Notes: generated from the letters alone by a model not told the origin. Shown: positions 35,765 through 46,204, numbered from the stretch's first letter. The stretch is 64,000 bases of DNA from Phlebotomus papatasi (GCF_024763615.1 NC_077222.1:68882001-68946000); one strand, 5' to 3'. Numbers and translations: made by a program.

Positions 35765-38700
35765 GTAAGTATTTCTAGAGAACAGGAAGAAAACAGAAGA
35801 ATCTAACCTCAACTTCGATTGTTTAGCGTTATTCGGCTAATTCAGCAGTATTTGAGGGAGTCCAACCTGCTGAAGACCCTCCAGACGCTCCAGGTAAAGT
35901 GGAAACATGTTCCGACCTAATCCTGTGGTACTCCACTGTGGGGAAACGTGCTGCAACTTTTGTGTCTGTTTCAGGAGGAAACCGGCGTTTCCCTGAACAC
36001 CGTTGACAGTGTTGATGGGTTCGTTTCAGATATCCACAATGGACACTGGGATACCGTACTCAAGGCAATACAGTCGCTCAAATTGCCGGACAAGAAGCTG
36101 ATTAATCTGTACGAGCAGATTGTTCTGGAGTTGATTGAATTGCGGGAGTTGGGAGCAGCTCGATCTCTGCTGAGACAGACAGATCCCATGATCAAGTTGA
36201 AGCAGCAGAATCCAGAGAGATATATGCATCTGGAGAGTATGCTGCAGCGAGCATATTTTGATCCACGGGAAGCATACTTGGAAGGAAGTAGCAAGGAAAA
36301 GAGGCGGGCTGCAATTGCTCAGGAATTGAGCGGAGAAGTTTCTGTGGTACCTTCATCGCGTCTCCTGGCTCTGTTGGGACAAGCCCTGAAATGGCAGCAG
36401 CATCAGGGTTTGCTTCCGCCAGGAACAACCATCGATTTGTTCCGCGGAAAAGCTGCTATTCGGGATCAGGAGGAGGAAATGTGCCCAACACAGTTGGCCA
36501 GGCAGATCAAATTCGGCTCGAAATCCCACGTTGAGTGTGCCCAATTCTCACCAGATGGTCAGTACTTGGTCACTGGGAGTGTGGATGGATTCATTGAGGT
36601 GTGGAACTTTACCACGGGAAAAATGAGGAAGGATCTCAAGTATCAGGCTCAGGAGCAGTTTATGCTCATGGAACATGCTGTGTTGGCAATGGCATTTTCC
36701 CGAGACAGCGAAATGCTGTCCACGGGATCCCAGGATGGGATGCTGAAGGTCTGGAAGATCCAAACCGGACAGTGCCTTAGGCGCTTCGAAAAAGCTCACT
36801 TTAAGGGCATTACCTGTCTTCAGTTCTCCCGTGACAACAGTCAGATTCTCTCTTCGTCCTTCGATCACAGCATCCGCCTGCATGGCCTGAAGTCTGGGAA
36901 GATGCTGAAGGAATTCAAAGGTCACACATCCTTCGTCAACGAAGCTGTCTTCACGGCAGATGGACACAATGTTCTCAGTGCTTCGAGCGATGGCACGGTT
37001 AAAGTTTGGTCCCTCAAGACAACCGAATGCGTCTCAACTTTCAAGGCTTTGGGCAATGAATTGGCTGTCCACACAGTTCTCATTCTACCCAAGAATCCGG
37101 AACACTTCATTGTCTGCAATCGGAGCAATACTGTCGTGTTGATGAACATGCAGGGCCAGACTGTGCGATCTTTCTCGTCAGGAAAGCGCGAAGGAGGAGC
37201 CTTCATTTGCGCAACAATTTCACCGCGAGGGGAGTACATCTACTGTGCCGGGGAAGATCTGGTGCTCTATTGCTTTTCCATCACTTCCGGAAAACTCGAA
37301 AGGACGCTAAATGTAAGTACCGAACTTCAATACACATAAAATCCCTTTTTCTCATGACCCAAAGAACTGCGAAGAATTACAGCGATGTACCAAAAATAAT
37401 TTCACAGTCCTTAATGAAAATTTCGATTTGGCGACTATGTTGTTAAAAAAGTTTAAAAAAATCACAATAAAGTCACGTTTACAGGGTTTAAGAATATGAA
37501 AAAAATCCTTAATGTGTCTCGGCTAAAATATAAAATTATAGGGGAACCTAGGCCAAGTATGACATATTGGAAGTTTTATTTTGCTCACGAAGTCATAGAA
37601 AACCTTAATGGAGATTTATAATAAAAATAAACCGAAGATTTTTTTCTATTTCGAAGGAAAATATATTTTTTGTTATCGGAGAAATTATCGTCTGCAAAAA
37701 TATCGTCCAACTTCGATTTACTTAGGGTAAAGTGGTATAATTTGGACAGTGGTACAAGTTGGACAATTGGTACAATTTGGACAGGGCTTTTTGTCTTGAT
37801 AAATTTAGTACTTCATTTTTATTTGTATATTTTTGATGCTTTAGTTTTAAAATTTGGTTCCTTGTGCTTAAAAACAAATTTTGTACTGTATTTATCAAGA
37901 AAAAAGCCATGTCCAACTTGTACCGGCGAATTGTCCAACTTATAACACTAATTCCAAATTATATCACTTTACCCTATAGATATTTTATATCGTCTTTACT
38001 TAAAAATATTTCAAAACACCCCATTAAATCCGTTACTGAGGTTTAGATTACGAGTCTAGTGCAAGAAATAAAACTTCGTTACATAAATTTGATTAATCGA
38101 AAAGTGTGTCTTGGCTCTAAAAGTATGTCTTGTCCAAAAGTATCTGTAAACACAAGTAGATTTTGATTCTCCAATAGTGTCTTGGATAAAAAGTAAATGG
38201 AACTCTATTTGCACAAAAAGTCGTTGTAGTTCGAAAAATTCAATTTCGAATTTTCATACTAAATTTTCGAACGTGGGGAAACTTTATCAAATATCACACT
38301 AAAAAGCTGGCAAAAGTCACTCAGTGATTATGGAGTAATTAAATAATGGGACAAGAACAGTATTCGTCGTTGTTCTGTTTTTTCCCTCACATTAATGTGA
38401 AGATCGTCATATTTTGACACTTGAGCACTTCGAAATTCGAACAGGATATACTTCAGTCGCCTTGCGAAAGTAACAGGAAGTAAGAATGTCTCTTTTCTGG
38501 CTTTTCAAATAGATGTTCGAATATTTCAAGATTTACTTTTTATCTACGGAATTTTGATTTTCGATTCAAAATTTACGGTTTTCGATTCGGGATTTCGAAC
38601 AAACCAATTTAGAATTCAGATAACTCTCCTAAAACTAAATAAAAAAAATTTAATAGAACTTTAAAATTTAATATTTACTTAATTATTTTTATATTTTTAT

Positions 38701-39876
38701 CAGTGATCGAATTTCTGAATTTCATTGTCCGGAATTCTGACTTTTTTTAATTCGAAATAGAGTTTGATTTTTTTGAACATGAGTAATACAATATTTTGTT
38801 CAAATAGAGTGCTTTTTACCTATTAGCCCTATTAGCCAAAACACTTAACTCTTTCGTTTCTTTTGGGACTCTGAGTACCCAAAGCAGCATATGAATATTC
38901 TGTGAAAAACAATGATTTTTAATTATTCAGAACTGATAAAAATCGGATTCTTGTAGATGATTACAAACTATACGGATGTCCAAATGTAAGATATTTTTTG
39001 TAGGACCTCAATTAATTCCTGAGCTTAGATATTTTTGATTAAAAAAAGATGAAATTGGCTTGCAGCATATATTAATTAATGAACTCGGTCATCATGTCGC
39101 GATATCGAACGTCAGTATCAGTAACGCTTTATCACCTTTATTTTCAGATAATACACTGCTTCAATATTATTAATCATTTGAAAGGCTTGTTCTTGGATGA
39201 CAAATGTATTTAGCCTCCAAAATTGATTCATTTCTGTGAATTTTTCAATTAGACTCTTCATAGTTGACGAAGTTAAATCAATTTTCTGACCAATTCCCGA
39301 ACCAAATTATTTAATTATTTTTAAAATATTTTTTTAAGAACAAAATAGCGTTGGTTTAGCATTTAGTGATGGATTTTCTAAAAACTCTGATCTATAAACT
39401 GTCACTTTTATTATTCGTTGCAGACTTTTATTTCAGAAATGCAGCCAAATTAAAATTTTGCGTGATTTTTGGGACACCCTTTAGTCTATTATTTTGTGTT
39501 ACATTATTTTTTACGCCGAACTGTATGTGTTAATGCAGCCATTCAAAATTTACTTATCACTTAAACGGCTTTTAAGCAAATACAAAAAAAAATCACAACT
39601 TATCTACCTAATCAATCAATTGTTCCACTTGTTGAATTAATTTGTTTCCCCCCAAAAACTTCACTTCCAATGAATTGCTAAAAAAACCGCGTGATTCGGC
39701 AATAAATTTATATTAGCATTTTGTGTTAAATGGTTTTAATGGAAATTTAATTATGACTTCAATTGGTTCTCTTTTAGGTTCATGAGAAAGACATTATCGG
39801 TCTTACCCATCACCCGCACCAGAATCTCCTGGCCAGCTACGGCGAAGACGGAGTGCTGAAGCTGTGGAAGCCATAA
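35739..39876 (+). CDS. Smu1: Smu1, WD40-repeat spliceosomal protein (spliced, complete)
   Basis: join(35739..35764, 35827..35893, 35975..37312, 39778..39876), 509 residues, against 513 in human SMU1. SMU1 works with RED/IK in the spliceosomal B complex in the nucleus. The protein opens MSIEIESADVIRLIQQYL (LisH helix), followed by a CTLH region with QSLKLPDKK and ELIELRELGAARSLLRQTDP, a linker with SSKEKRRAAIAQ and ALKWQQHQGLLPPG, then a C-terminal beta-propeller from roughly residue 205 (SPDGQYLVTGSVDGFIEVWN, CFSRD-like and SASSDGTVKVW repeats) ending YGEDGVLKLWKP. The start ATG is the one conserved in the family. All introns are GT-AG with matching phases. The last intron (2.5 kb) carries a MITE. 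No disruption seen. Confidence 0.97.
35827..35893 (+). CDS. Smu1: Smu1 exon 2 (LisH)
   Basis: Acceptor TGTTTAG, donor GTAAAG. Encodes DVIRLIQQYLRESNLLKTLQ and TLQ, the LisH dimerisation helix pair. Confidence 0.95.
35975..37312 (+). CDS. Smu1: Smu1 exon 3 (CTLH, linker and most WD repeats)
   Basis: Acceptor GTTTCAG, donor GTAAGT. Begins EETGVSLNTVDSVDGFV and ends GKLERTLN. Contains most of the propeller. Antisense ORFs over this exon are shadows. Confidence 0.97.
37313..39777 (+). other. Last intron of Smu1 (2.5 kb)
   Basis: Carries the GGGTAAAG MITE at 37725-37974. The remainder is AT-rich with no recognisable gene or RNA. Confidence 0.8.
37725..37974. mobile_element. Tc1/mariner-type MITE, family 'GGGTAAAG', copy 2
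   Basis: TA at 37723-37724 and 37975-37976. Ends GGGTAAAGTGGTATAATTTG and AAATTATATCACTTTACCC. Closely matches 1171-1419 along its length and serves as the uninterrupted reference for the nested copy at 62465-63185. Confidence 0.88.
39778..39876 (+). CDS. Smu1: Smu1 exon 4 (last WD repeat and stop)
   Basis: Acceptor CTTTTAG. Encodes VHEKDIIGLTHHPHQNLLAS and YGEDGVLKLWKP; stop TAA at 39874-39876. This is the conserved SMU1 C-terminus. Confidence 0.96.
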   Translation, partial: VHEKDIIGLTHHPHQNLLASYGEDGVLKLWKP

Positions 39877-39906
39877 AAATAATTCATTTTCTATCAATTT
39901 AATCCA

Positions 39907-39912
39907 TTTATT
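39907..39912 (-). terminator. Cdk2-like poly(A) signal AATAAA (minus strand)
   Basis: TTTATT on the plus strand reads AATAAA on the minus strand, about 50 bases beyond the kinase stop. It lies between the Smu1 stop and the Smu1 poly(A) signal, so the two signals are crossed. Confidence 0.65.
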
Positions 39913-39931
39913 CTCTGTAAGACTTATGGCA

Positions 39932-39937
39932 AATAAA
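39932..39937 (+). terminator. Smu1: Smu1 poly(A) signal AATAAA
   Basis: Canonical hexamer 55 bases after the Smu1 stop, followed by the T/G-rich TTTTTGTGCG. Cleavage would fall near or inside the end of the opposite-strand kinase CDS (stop at 39961). Confidence 0.75.
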
Positions 39938-39960
39938 GATTTTTGTGCGAGTATCAGAAA

Positions 39961-40548
39961 TCAGGGTGATTCAATGGGTAAATCAACAATTTTCACGTGC
40001 TCCAAATCATTGAAGTAGCTGTCCTGCATTGCACTTCGCGCTGCAATGCGTTTGTTGGGATCATATTCGAGAAGATTGAGTAGGAGTTCGTGGGCATTCT
40101 GACGGATTATTTCCGTTGGGGGTGATTTGCGTTCCCAGCGAGGGAAGATGCTCTTGTATTCGGGCATTTGATTGATGCCTGGCCAGGTGGAATTGTCAGG
40201 AGTGCCTAGAAGTTCGAAGATTTTGTATAGTTGATGGATTTCGCTGTCGCCAGGGAAGAGAGGTCGCTTGATGATCATTTCTGCGAAGATACAGCCCAAA
40301 CTCCAGATGTCAACTCCTGTGGAATAGAACTTAGTGCCCAGGAGGATTTCTGGGGCACGATACCAAAGAGTGACGACTTCATGCGTGTACGAGCCCATGG
40401 GGATGTTGAAGCATCTGGCCAATCCGAAATCTGCCAGTTTGATGTGGCCCTCAGTGTCCACGAGAAGGTTCTGGGGCTTGAGATCTCGATGCAAGATGCG
40501 ATGCATATGGCAGAATGCAAGAGCGTCCAGCATCTGATGCATATAGCT
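39961..40548 (-). CDS. Cdk2: Cdk2-like exon 3 (catalytic core to stop)
   Basis: Minus-strand acceptor CTTCCAG, then SYMHQMLDALAFCHMHRIL onward, stop TGA at 39961-39963. The open frame continues upstream of 40548 (through KKLTEKKTQNFQ), but that part is intronic: joining at 40548 restores the CDK reading KLVK|SYMHQ. Confidence 0.94.
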   Translation of the reverse strand, partial: SYMHQMLDALAFCHMHRILHRDLKPQNLLVDTEGHIKLADFGLARCFNIPMGSYTHEVVTLWYRAPEILLGTKFYSTGVDIWSLGCIFAEMIIKRPLFPGDSEIHQLYKIFELLGTPDNSTWPGINQMPEYKSIFPRWERKSPPTEIIRQNAHELLLNLLEYDPNKRIAARSAMQDSYFNDLEHVKIVDLPIESP

Positions 40549-43500
40549 CTGGAAGTTTTGGGTTTTTTTTTCTGTTAGCTTTTTCAAGAAATTTTAAGAA
40601 CGCATTTTAAAGGCCCATTTATACAAGGCTAATTTGATTAGAAATCCCTCGTTCGAGATAAAAATCTCCTTTGAGATTTGGTTTATTCTTGTCTACCTTT
40701 TAGTGTCTTCTAGGATCTCTCTGGGAGTCTGGGCAAATTTAAACGAAGGTATTTTGGTTCGAAATGTTCCTTTCGAAATAATTATCGCCACTGAGCTTCA
40801 GCTGTACTTTCGAAAATATGCCTGATATATTTTTTGTGACGTGGAAAGCTCAATTTTGAACAAAATAATAAGAAAATTTCTAATCTAGGGGATCACTTTA
40901 GGGGAAACCGAGGAAGAATTAGTCAATAAGACAGCAGTGGGGTGTTCTAGTTCTCCTTAGAAAGAATGTTGAGCAAATTACTATTTATTCAGAGTAATTA
41001 AGTCCCTTCCTTATTCACTGAAATATTTATCAGTGTTTTAAACAAATTTTTCACAAATTATAGAAAAGGAATAAAAATCATTTGCTTGCTAATAATTCTT
41101 TCCCGGTCTCCCCTACCTCTGAATTTGAAATCCTTTATTTGTGGCACTAAAAATTCACTTCAAATCTCTCAGCTTTCCTTATCTCAGAATTAAAGGGTTA
41201 GCCTGCGTATTCTGTGATTTTTGCGGATGGTAAAGAGAAAAGAGGTGCAAAGAATACCAGAACGTAGAGGTCGTTTATAAATGTCTGGATTGTCTTGAGG
41301 ATTTAAGAGTAAAATTATTAAATAGAAACTTTCTAGCTTTTTCAATAATATACCAGAAAACGGAGGTGTTTTCCAAATATAGGGACAACATTAGCAAAAA
41401 ATCTTCCTGGACATGGTTTTTTTGTTCAAAGGATTGGTAACCCAAATTCCCCACCATGTCAAAGTTTAATTATTATGCATATTTTATTATTTTATTAGTT
41501 CTTTTTTATTATAAATTTCTTGTGATTGAAAGCCTTCCTGAATTTATTTTATATTATAGCAGAGACACACCTGGGGGGATTATAACAAACGGAGCAGAGA
41601 TTTTATTTCAGAAACGAACCGCTAAGACAAATTATTTTAGACTCATCGTAAAAATAATTCCTAATACGATACTTCAAATTGAACCTAAGGGTCCTAAATG
41701 CAGTTTAACACTTGGAAGGACCCTAGTGGCAGCCGCTGCCAATTTTGTTTTCAATTTTATTTTTTATGATGAAGAATATATTATTGCGCCTGGAGAGGAA
41801 TTCTGTAACGCTCTGGCAATGCCATGTGAGAAATTGGGCTTGAATCTTAGGAGAGCTTTTTTCGAAAATGCGATTCTGTAGCCGTGACATTGCCATTTCA
41901 GCTCACGTGGCATTATCAGAAGTCACATATTTGAGATTTCTGGCAATTCAAATGACAATAAATTTTTTTAAATAAATCAACCAAGAAGTACTGTATTTGC
42001 TGCCCGAATTTCTATCTAATTCGGTTGACATTTGTCTTAAATCTCCGAATTTGAGAGAGTCTACTGTACTCTATGATTCTGATAAAGATGAAAACATCGA
42101 ATGTTTAGAAATCTTTAGATACAGTAACCAAGCAGATGAAATTTCTGATTCAGACATCAGAAAAAAATTGACTAAAGCTCCGAATGCTAAAATATAAGTA
42201 AAAATATCACAATATTTTGTAAAATTCGATAAATGGCTGCGGCTGCCACTTGCTCCCTCCGTGACACTTTTAGTTAGGGACAGGGTTCTACGAAGTGTTA
42301 AAAGGGCAGGATATTCAATCTGTTATAATCTGTTTAAATGTGTCTCGACTAAAAATGAGTTTGGCATATTATTTTTTCTTTAAATAAATATAGTATATTG
42401 TATAGGGAGCCTTTGTATTGTATAGCCTTCTCAAAAGTAATTAAATTACACGCTATTTAGGATTTTAAGACCTACGGGAACTGGGATAAACCTCTAGTCT
42501 GAAGACCGCTTTAGGCTTTATTTGAGCCCCTTATGTCTATCCAACAAACCTTACTTTTGCGGATGTTGCCTTGTAACGCTTGGCACAAGTAAATAACCCA
42601 GATTTCCAAAAGGAGATTTTCAAATAGAGTTTTCACGTGAAAGGTTTAATCCGCCGAAAGTTAGGGCTTTGACATACCTGAGGACTAGCCGAAAGACGGC
42701 TTAGCCTAAATTTATTAGAAATAATAGTCAAACTACATTTCCATAATTTTCCACTAAGTCGTCTCTCGACTTAAGCCAAAAGACGATTTGATAATGATAC
42801 AAGTGGGAAAATGATACAAATGTGGTTTAACCATTATTTCCAATATAATTACAGTAGAATCTCTCAAATTCGGGCATATGCGACCGAAATGTCAGCCGAA
42901 TTAGAAATTTGGGCGACAAACTTTTTGAAATGCAACGATTTTCTATTCATGTGCATATAGATATTGAGTTTACACACTGATATTATATCGTAAATTGCAT
43001 GAAAATCCCTCAATAATGCAAAATCATATCAAAACTAAGCCAAACCATGTCAAATTTGAGCATATTTGATTCATTTGATAATCATAATCAAACTTGAAAA
43101 ATGACAACAAACTTTTTTCAAATGTAACCGCTGCCCGAATTAAAAAGTCGCCCGATCTTAAAAGAGTCGAATTTGCGAGAGTCTACTGTACACTAAGCCT
43201 AAGCCGTCTCTCGGCTAATCTGATCTGTCAAGGCTCTTAGATAAAATGAAACACTGAAAAGCTGAAAATGGTCATTTTTTCGAATGGGGGATTTCAAAAT
43301 CGAAATACCCTTGTTTAAATGGCCCTTAAGAAGAGAAAACGTATCCTACTGTGTCCACACTAACGAGTCTCGAATAACTCCAAGCGTGGTTTACGTTTGA
43401 GACAAAATCTTCGGTTCTTCTGTCTTCTGTTACAAATCCTTCACGCCTTAAGGGGGCAAGGGGGGGGGACAAGGGAATGAATGAACTATCTTAATTCTTT

Positions 43501-44417
43501 ACTGTCTTACCTTAACAAGCTTGGGCGTGAGCAAATCCCGTTTCTGTTCCAGGAGCTTCTTCAAGTCCATATTGAGACACTCAAAGACCATGTAGACACA
43601 GCCCTCGCCCATGATTACATCAAACAGATTGACTATGGCAGGATGTTTGAGATCTTTGAGGAGAGAAATCTCCCGAATGGCAGTTGAAGGAACACCCTCC
43701 GTCTCACTGGAAGTTGCAATCCAGGATTAGGAACAAAGTAATCATAATTATTTTATTCAATTTTTCAAGATTTTTTCTCTTCATTCAAATACAATTTTAC
43801 CTACAATCATTAATCACTGAAAAGAGCAAGACCTGAGGGGAGAAACATATCTACTGAGAAATACAGGGATCGATGGATTTTTCCAGAAAATCAAGCCGAA
43901 TAATGTGGTGCTACGAATTGTTTATAATTCCACGCAGCACAGCACACGATTTCGGTTGATGCACCAGAATTAATGCCTTCCAGCAATTTCTATCGATTTC
44001 AAGACTCTCGCGGAATCCAAGAGGAGCTAAAGTAAAAACTCCTAGCTAAGAAATCAGTCTAGAAGAGCTCCCAGCTAATACAAGTTCCGAGAATCATAAT
44101 GATCACAGGCAGCGTCCGGAAACAAATGTACAATGTAGGTTAAAGGAGAATACCCAAGGTATTCGCACAAGATAAAGGATATATTCCCTTGCTTATTTCT
44201 TAAGAAGGAGCTTAAGTACAGTACACAAAAGCTAAAATATTCAGAAAACCAACAAAAAAGGTAAAATAGCAAAAAATAAGTTGTAAACAAACCTCTCCAG
44301 ACGAATCTTTTTGAGAGCCACGCATTTTCCCGTTTTCTTGTCGTTTGCCTTATAAACAACGCCGTACGTTCCTTCGCCGATTTTCTCTATTTTTCTGAAC
44401 TTTTCCACATCATACAT
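39961..44417 (-). CDS. Cdk2: Cyclin-dependent kinase 2-type Ser/Thr kinase (spliced, complete)
   Basis: complement(join(39961..40548, 43511..43706, 44293..44417)), 302 residues (human CDK2 298). A cyclin-partnered kinase of the G1/S and S-phase machinery, nuclear and cytoplasmic. Visible residues: glycine loop GEGTYG 14-19 with inhibitory Thr17/Tyr18 sites; ATP-binding Lys36 in VALKK; PSTAIRE-type helix PSTAIRE 48-54; HRDLKPQN with catalytic Asp129; DFG 147-149; activation-loop Thr162 in SYTHEVVTLWYRAPE. The stretch RAPEILLGTKFYSTGVDIWS and the terminal region fit CDK2 (Drosophila Cdk2/cdc2c) better than CDK1, which reads RSPEVLLG at this site. Paralogue choice is from recall of families, not alignment. 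All catalytic residues are intact. Confidence 0.93.
40901..41113. mobile_element. GGGG/TA MITE, 'GGGGAAACCGAGGAAG' family
   Basis: TA flanks; left GGGGAAACCGAGGAAGAATT, right AATTCTTTCCCGGTCTCCCC (imperfect inverted). Confidence 0.65.
41456..41881 (+). CDS. Candidate small secreted or membrane protein, intronless, nested in kinase intron
   Basis: A 141-codon ORF with ATG in a good context (CCACCATGT), opposite in strand to the kinase. It begins with a hydrophobic segment, YYAYFIILLVLFYYKFLVI, that could be a signal peptide or anchor, followed by a charged, mixed-composition domain (RDTPGGIITNGAEILFQKR, then PNTILQIEPKGPKCSLTLG, FIFYDEEYIIAPGEEFCNAL) with three cysteines. Two AATAAA hexamers follow at 41957 and 41971. 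No family is recognised. A chance ORF is possible in such AT-rich DNA, but composition after the leader is protein-like. A retroposed or young gene is another option. Confidence 0.4.
   Translation: MSKFNYYAYFIILLVLFYYKFLVIESLPEFILYYSRDTPGGIITNGAEILFQKRTAKTNYFRLIVKIIPNTILQIEPKGPKCSLTLGRTLVAAAANFVFNFIFYDEEYIIAPGEEFCNALAMPCEKLGLNLRRAFFENAIL
42680..43240. repeat. GAGAGACGG-family repeat interrupted by a CAGTAG element
   Basis: Left part reads AGCCGAAAGACGGCTTAGCC and right part TAAGCCGTCTCTCGGCTAAT. The middle (42851-43188) is a separate TIR element. The same host sequence occurs uninterrupted near 19095-19165 (AATATAATTAAACTAAGC... CTCTCGTC). Confidence 0.6.
42851..43188. mobile_element. CAGTAG-type TIR element, nested
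   Basis: Left CAGTAGAATCTCTCAAATTC and right GCGAGAGTCTACTG, with TA on each side (42849-42850 and 43189-43190). Near-full-length relative at 56128-56466. The interior includes TTCAAATGTAACCGCTGCCC and CTTTTTGAAATGCAACGATT, matching that relative in reverse order. Confidence 0.7.
43511..43706 (-). CDS. Cdk2: Cdk2-like exon 2 (PSTAIRE helix)
   Basis: Minus-strand acceptor CTTCCAG, donor GTAAGA. Encodes ETEGVPSTAIREISLLKDLK, then HPAIVNLFDVIMGEGCVYMV and FECLNMDLKKLLEQKRDLLT. The plus-strand ORF 43481-43687 is its shadow. Confidence 0.95.
43707..44292 (-). other. Intron 1 of the Cdk2-like gene (586 bases)
   Basis: Donor is GTTTGT (a weaker variant) and acceptor CTTCCAG. No repeat or RNA recognised. 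Confidence 0.8.
44293..44417 (-). CDS. Cdk2: Cdk2-like exon 1 (start, glycine loop)
   Basis: ATG at 44417-44415. Encodes MYDVEKFRKIEKIGEGTYG, VVYKANDKKTGKCVALKKIR. The start fits the usual few residues before the kinase fold; no upstream in-frame ATG seems needed. Confidence 0.93.
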
Positions 44418-44485
44418 TGTACTTTTCTTAGTTATAATTGCATTTAAAGCAATATTTTCACTATTATTTACTTGTCAAACGACTA

Positions 44486-44495
44486 GCGCGGGAAA
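44486..44495 (-). promoter_or_regulatory. E2F-type site TTTCCCGCGC upstream of Cdk2-like gene
   Basis: Plus strand GCGCGGGAAA, i.e. TTTCCCGCGC towards the kinase, about 70 bases before the ATG. It matches the E2F consensus TTTSSCGC exactly. G1/S control by E2F is known for many cell-cycle genes and would fit here; binding is inference. Confidence 0.6.
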
Positions 44496-44633
44496 TATTG
44501 ATCCGCCGTGACAGTAGACCCACCAATGACGTTATGATGATGCGGAGACCCCTATAAGTAAAGCGTCAGTGGACATACGTTGGAATAGTCCGTCGAACTT
44601 TCTTCTGATACACTGTTAACCCCTTATGTCTTA

Positions 44634-44778
44634 AGGCGTCTACACACTAGAAAAACAATTTTCGTCAAAAATTGCCCTTTTTTTAAAAAAAAATGTTTTT
44701 CCCTATAATATGATAGGGGAAATTTTCTTAAAAAAAGTGTTTTTTTTTTTAAAATTGTTCCTAGATTGTAGGCGGCTT
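44634..44778. mobile_element. TTAA-associated TIR element, copy 1
   Basis: Left GGCGTCTACACACTAG, inner AATTTTCGTCAAAAATTG, right TTGTAGGCGGC. Left flank TTAA, right flank TTTA. Same family as 47485-47622; one-ended relatives at about 35281 and 55377. Confidence 0.55.
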
Positions 44779-45170
44779 TAGGAACAACAATGAAATCTGA
44801 CAAAAATCGCACAAAAAATACATTTTGTCCTATTTAGTACAGAAAATAGATTAAGTAGATTAACAGATTGTTTTTTGCCTTATATAATTGAAAAATACGA
44901 TTTATGTAAGTAATAATTTTTTAATATACAGAGTATAAGTTTCCAACTTAGGTTACTTACTTACTTTACTTACTTAGGTGGCGCTACCTACATCCCATTG
45001 AGGTTAAGAAGGCTTAATTATAGGAAAAATCATAAAATTCTATACAATAAATATTCACTTTTAAAAGTGATTAGCATAGGAATGAACAATTTATTAACAA
45101 AATAAATAAATAAAAGATCGTATTTAAAGGGCTCGTCACACGCCCCTGCCAAGTTGATTTTTTGGAGATA

Positions 45171-45238
45171 CAGTGCCCGCTCTCTAATCCCTATCGGCGT
45201 AATCCGGATGAGTTATCGACGGTTACATTTAAAATAAT

Positions 45239-45271
<33 letters not shown>

Positions 45272-45821
45272 ATTTATTTCCTTTTTTCATCTGCGGCTGC
45301 CGCCGACTTCACAACCGACCTCATCGGGCAAGACCGCAGAAAATCCCGAATCATTGGTCGTATCTGCCATAACATAATTTTTTACAAAATTTAAAAATTT
45401 TTACAATTTGAATATTCAAAAAAGATAACAGTTTTCAAATAACAAACTATAAAATAGACAGTGAAATGCTTTGCAGATGAAAAAATGTGAATCTTTAAAT
45501 TTAATGTTAAATCAAAATTTAATGTTGAATCAAAATTTAATGTGAAATTTTGAGGTCATGCATGCGTGTGTGTTCAGTACGTTCAGTAATGAAAATGAAT
45601 TATTCTGTGATGTTTTTGTGTAATAAATGAAGTAGAATAGCATAGAATTTTCTAATTATGTCTTCTTAATGTTCTTTAAAACTTTTGAACTAATTTTACA
45701 AAAAAAATGTATTATATTTTCGAGACGTTGAAAAAATTCAAAAAATTCATCCGGATTACACGAAGCGGACATCTGTCATATTGTCTCCCAATCATCCGGA
45801 TTACGAAGCGCAAACTGTATT
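45171..45821. mobile_element. TIR element with GTAATCCGGATGA arms
   Basis: Left ACAGTGCCCGCTCT...GTAATCCGGATGA and right TCATCCGGATTACGAAGCGC, AAACTGT are imperfect inverted repeats. An inner copy of the arm word (TCATCCGGATTACACGAAGC) lies near 45750. Between them is a (TAA)n tract. Confidence 0.5.
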
Positions 45822-46204
45822 TGAAACCAACTCAAAAATTTGTACTCGTACTCAGCTCAGAATGTTTTGAAGGAAAATTTATTTAAACAAAAAGCTAGTA
45901 TATTTATCCCTACACACAGTACCCAACTTTATAATACGAAAGAACTTCTCACATTTTTAAGATATTTCGTATAACGGTTGTGATTGCAAAAAAAAATCAT
46001 ATATAAATTTAAGTTATAAGGAAGAGTTATGACTGCGCAGATCACTTTTCAGGGTCTTGGCTCGTCTAAATACACAACATAAAGAACTAATTTGAATCGG
46101 TATATTCATCGGACATCGAAAAACTAAATATTTCCTGTTAGATGATAAGTCAAACTTGGACTCGAATTTTTTTAAATGAAATTTAGATTTTTGGAAGAAT
46201 TTCA

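Larger units (their letters stand above)
40549..43510 (-). other. Intron 2 of the Cdk2-like gene (3.0 kb)
   Basis: Contains a GGGG/TA MITE (40901-41113), an opposite-strand candidate gene (41456-41881), a CAGTAG-family fragment at about 41988-42070 and a composite of GAGAGACGG- and CAGTAG-family repeats (about 42680-43240). Confidence 0.8.

Noticed and set aside
36026..37239. Several minus-strand ORFs up to 139 codons
   Set aside because: They are antisense shadows of Smu1 exon 3, whose protein is clearly recognised on the plus strand.
40231..40578. Plus-strand ORF of 115 codons
   Set aside because: Shadow of the kinase exon 3 on the other strand.
40549..40587. Apparent ATG start of the kinase ORF at 40587
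   Set aside because: Sequence upstream of 40548 is intronic: a splice acceptor at 40549-40555 (minus strand) and the PSTAIRE exon at 43511-43706 restore a full CDK.
43481..43687. Plus-strand ORF of 68 codons
   Set aside because: Antisense to kinase exon 2.
45235..45275. TAA/TAAT repeat cluster considered as a CRISPR-like or satellite array
   Set aside because: It is a simple trinucleotide microsatellite without spacers, inside a TIR element.
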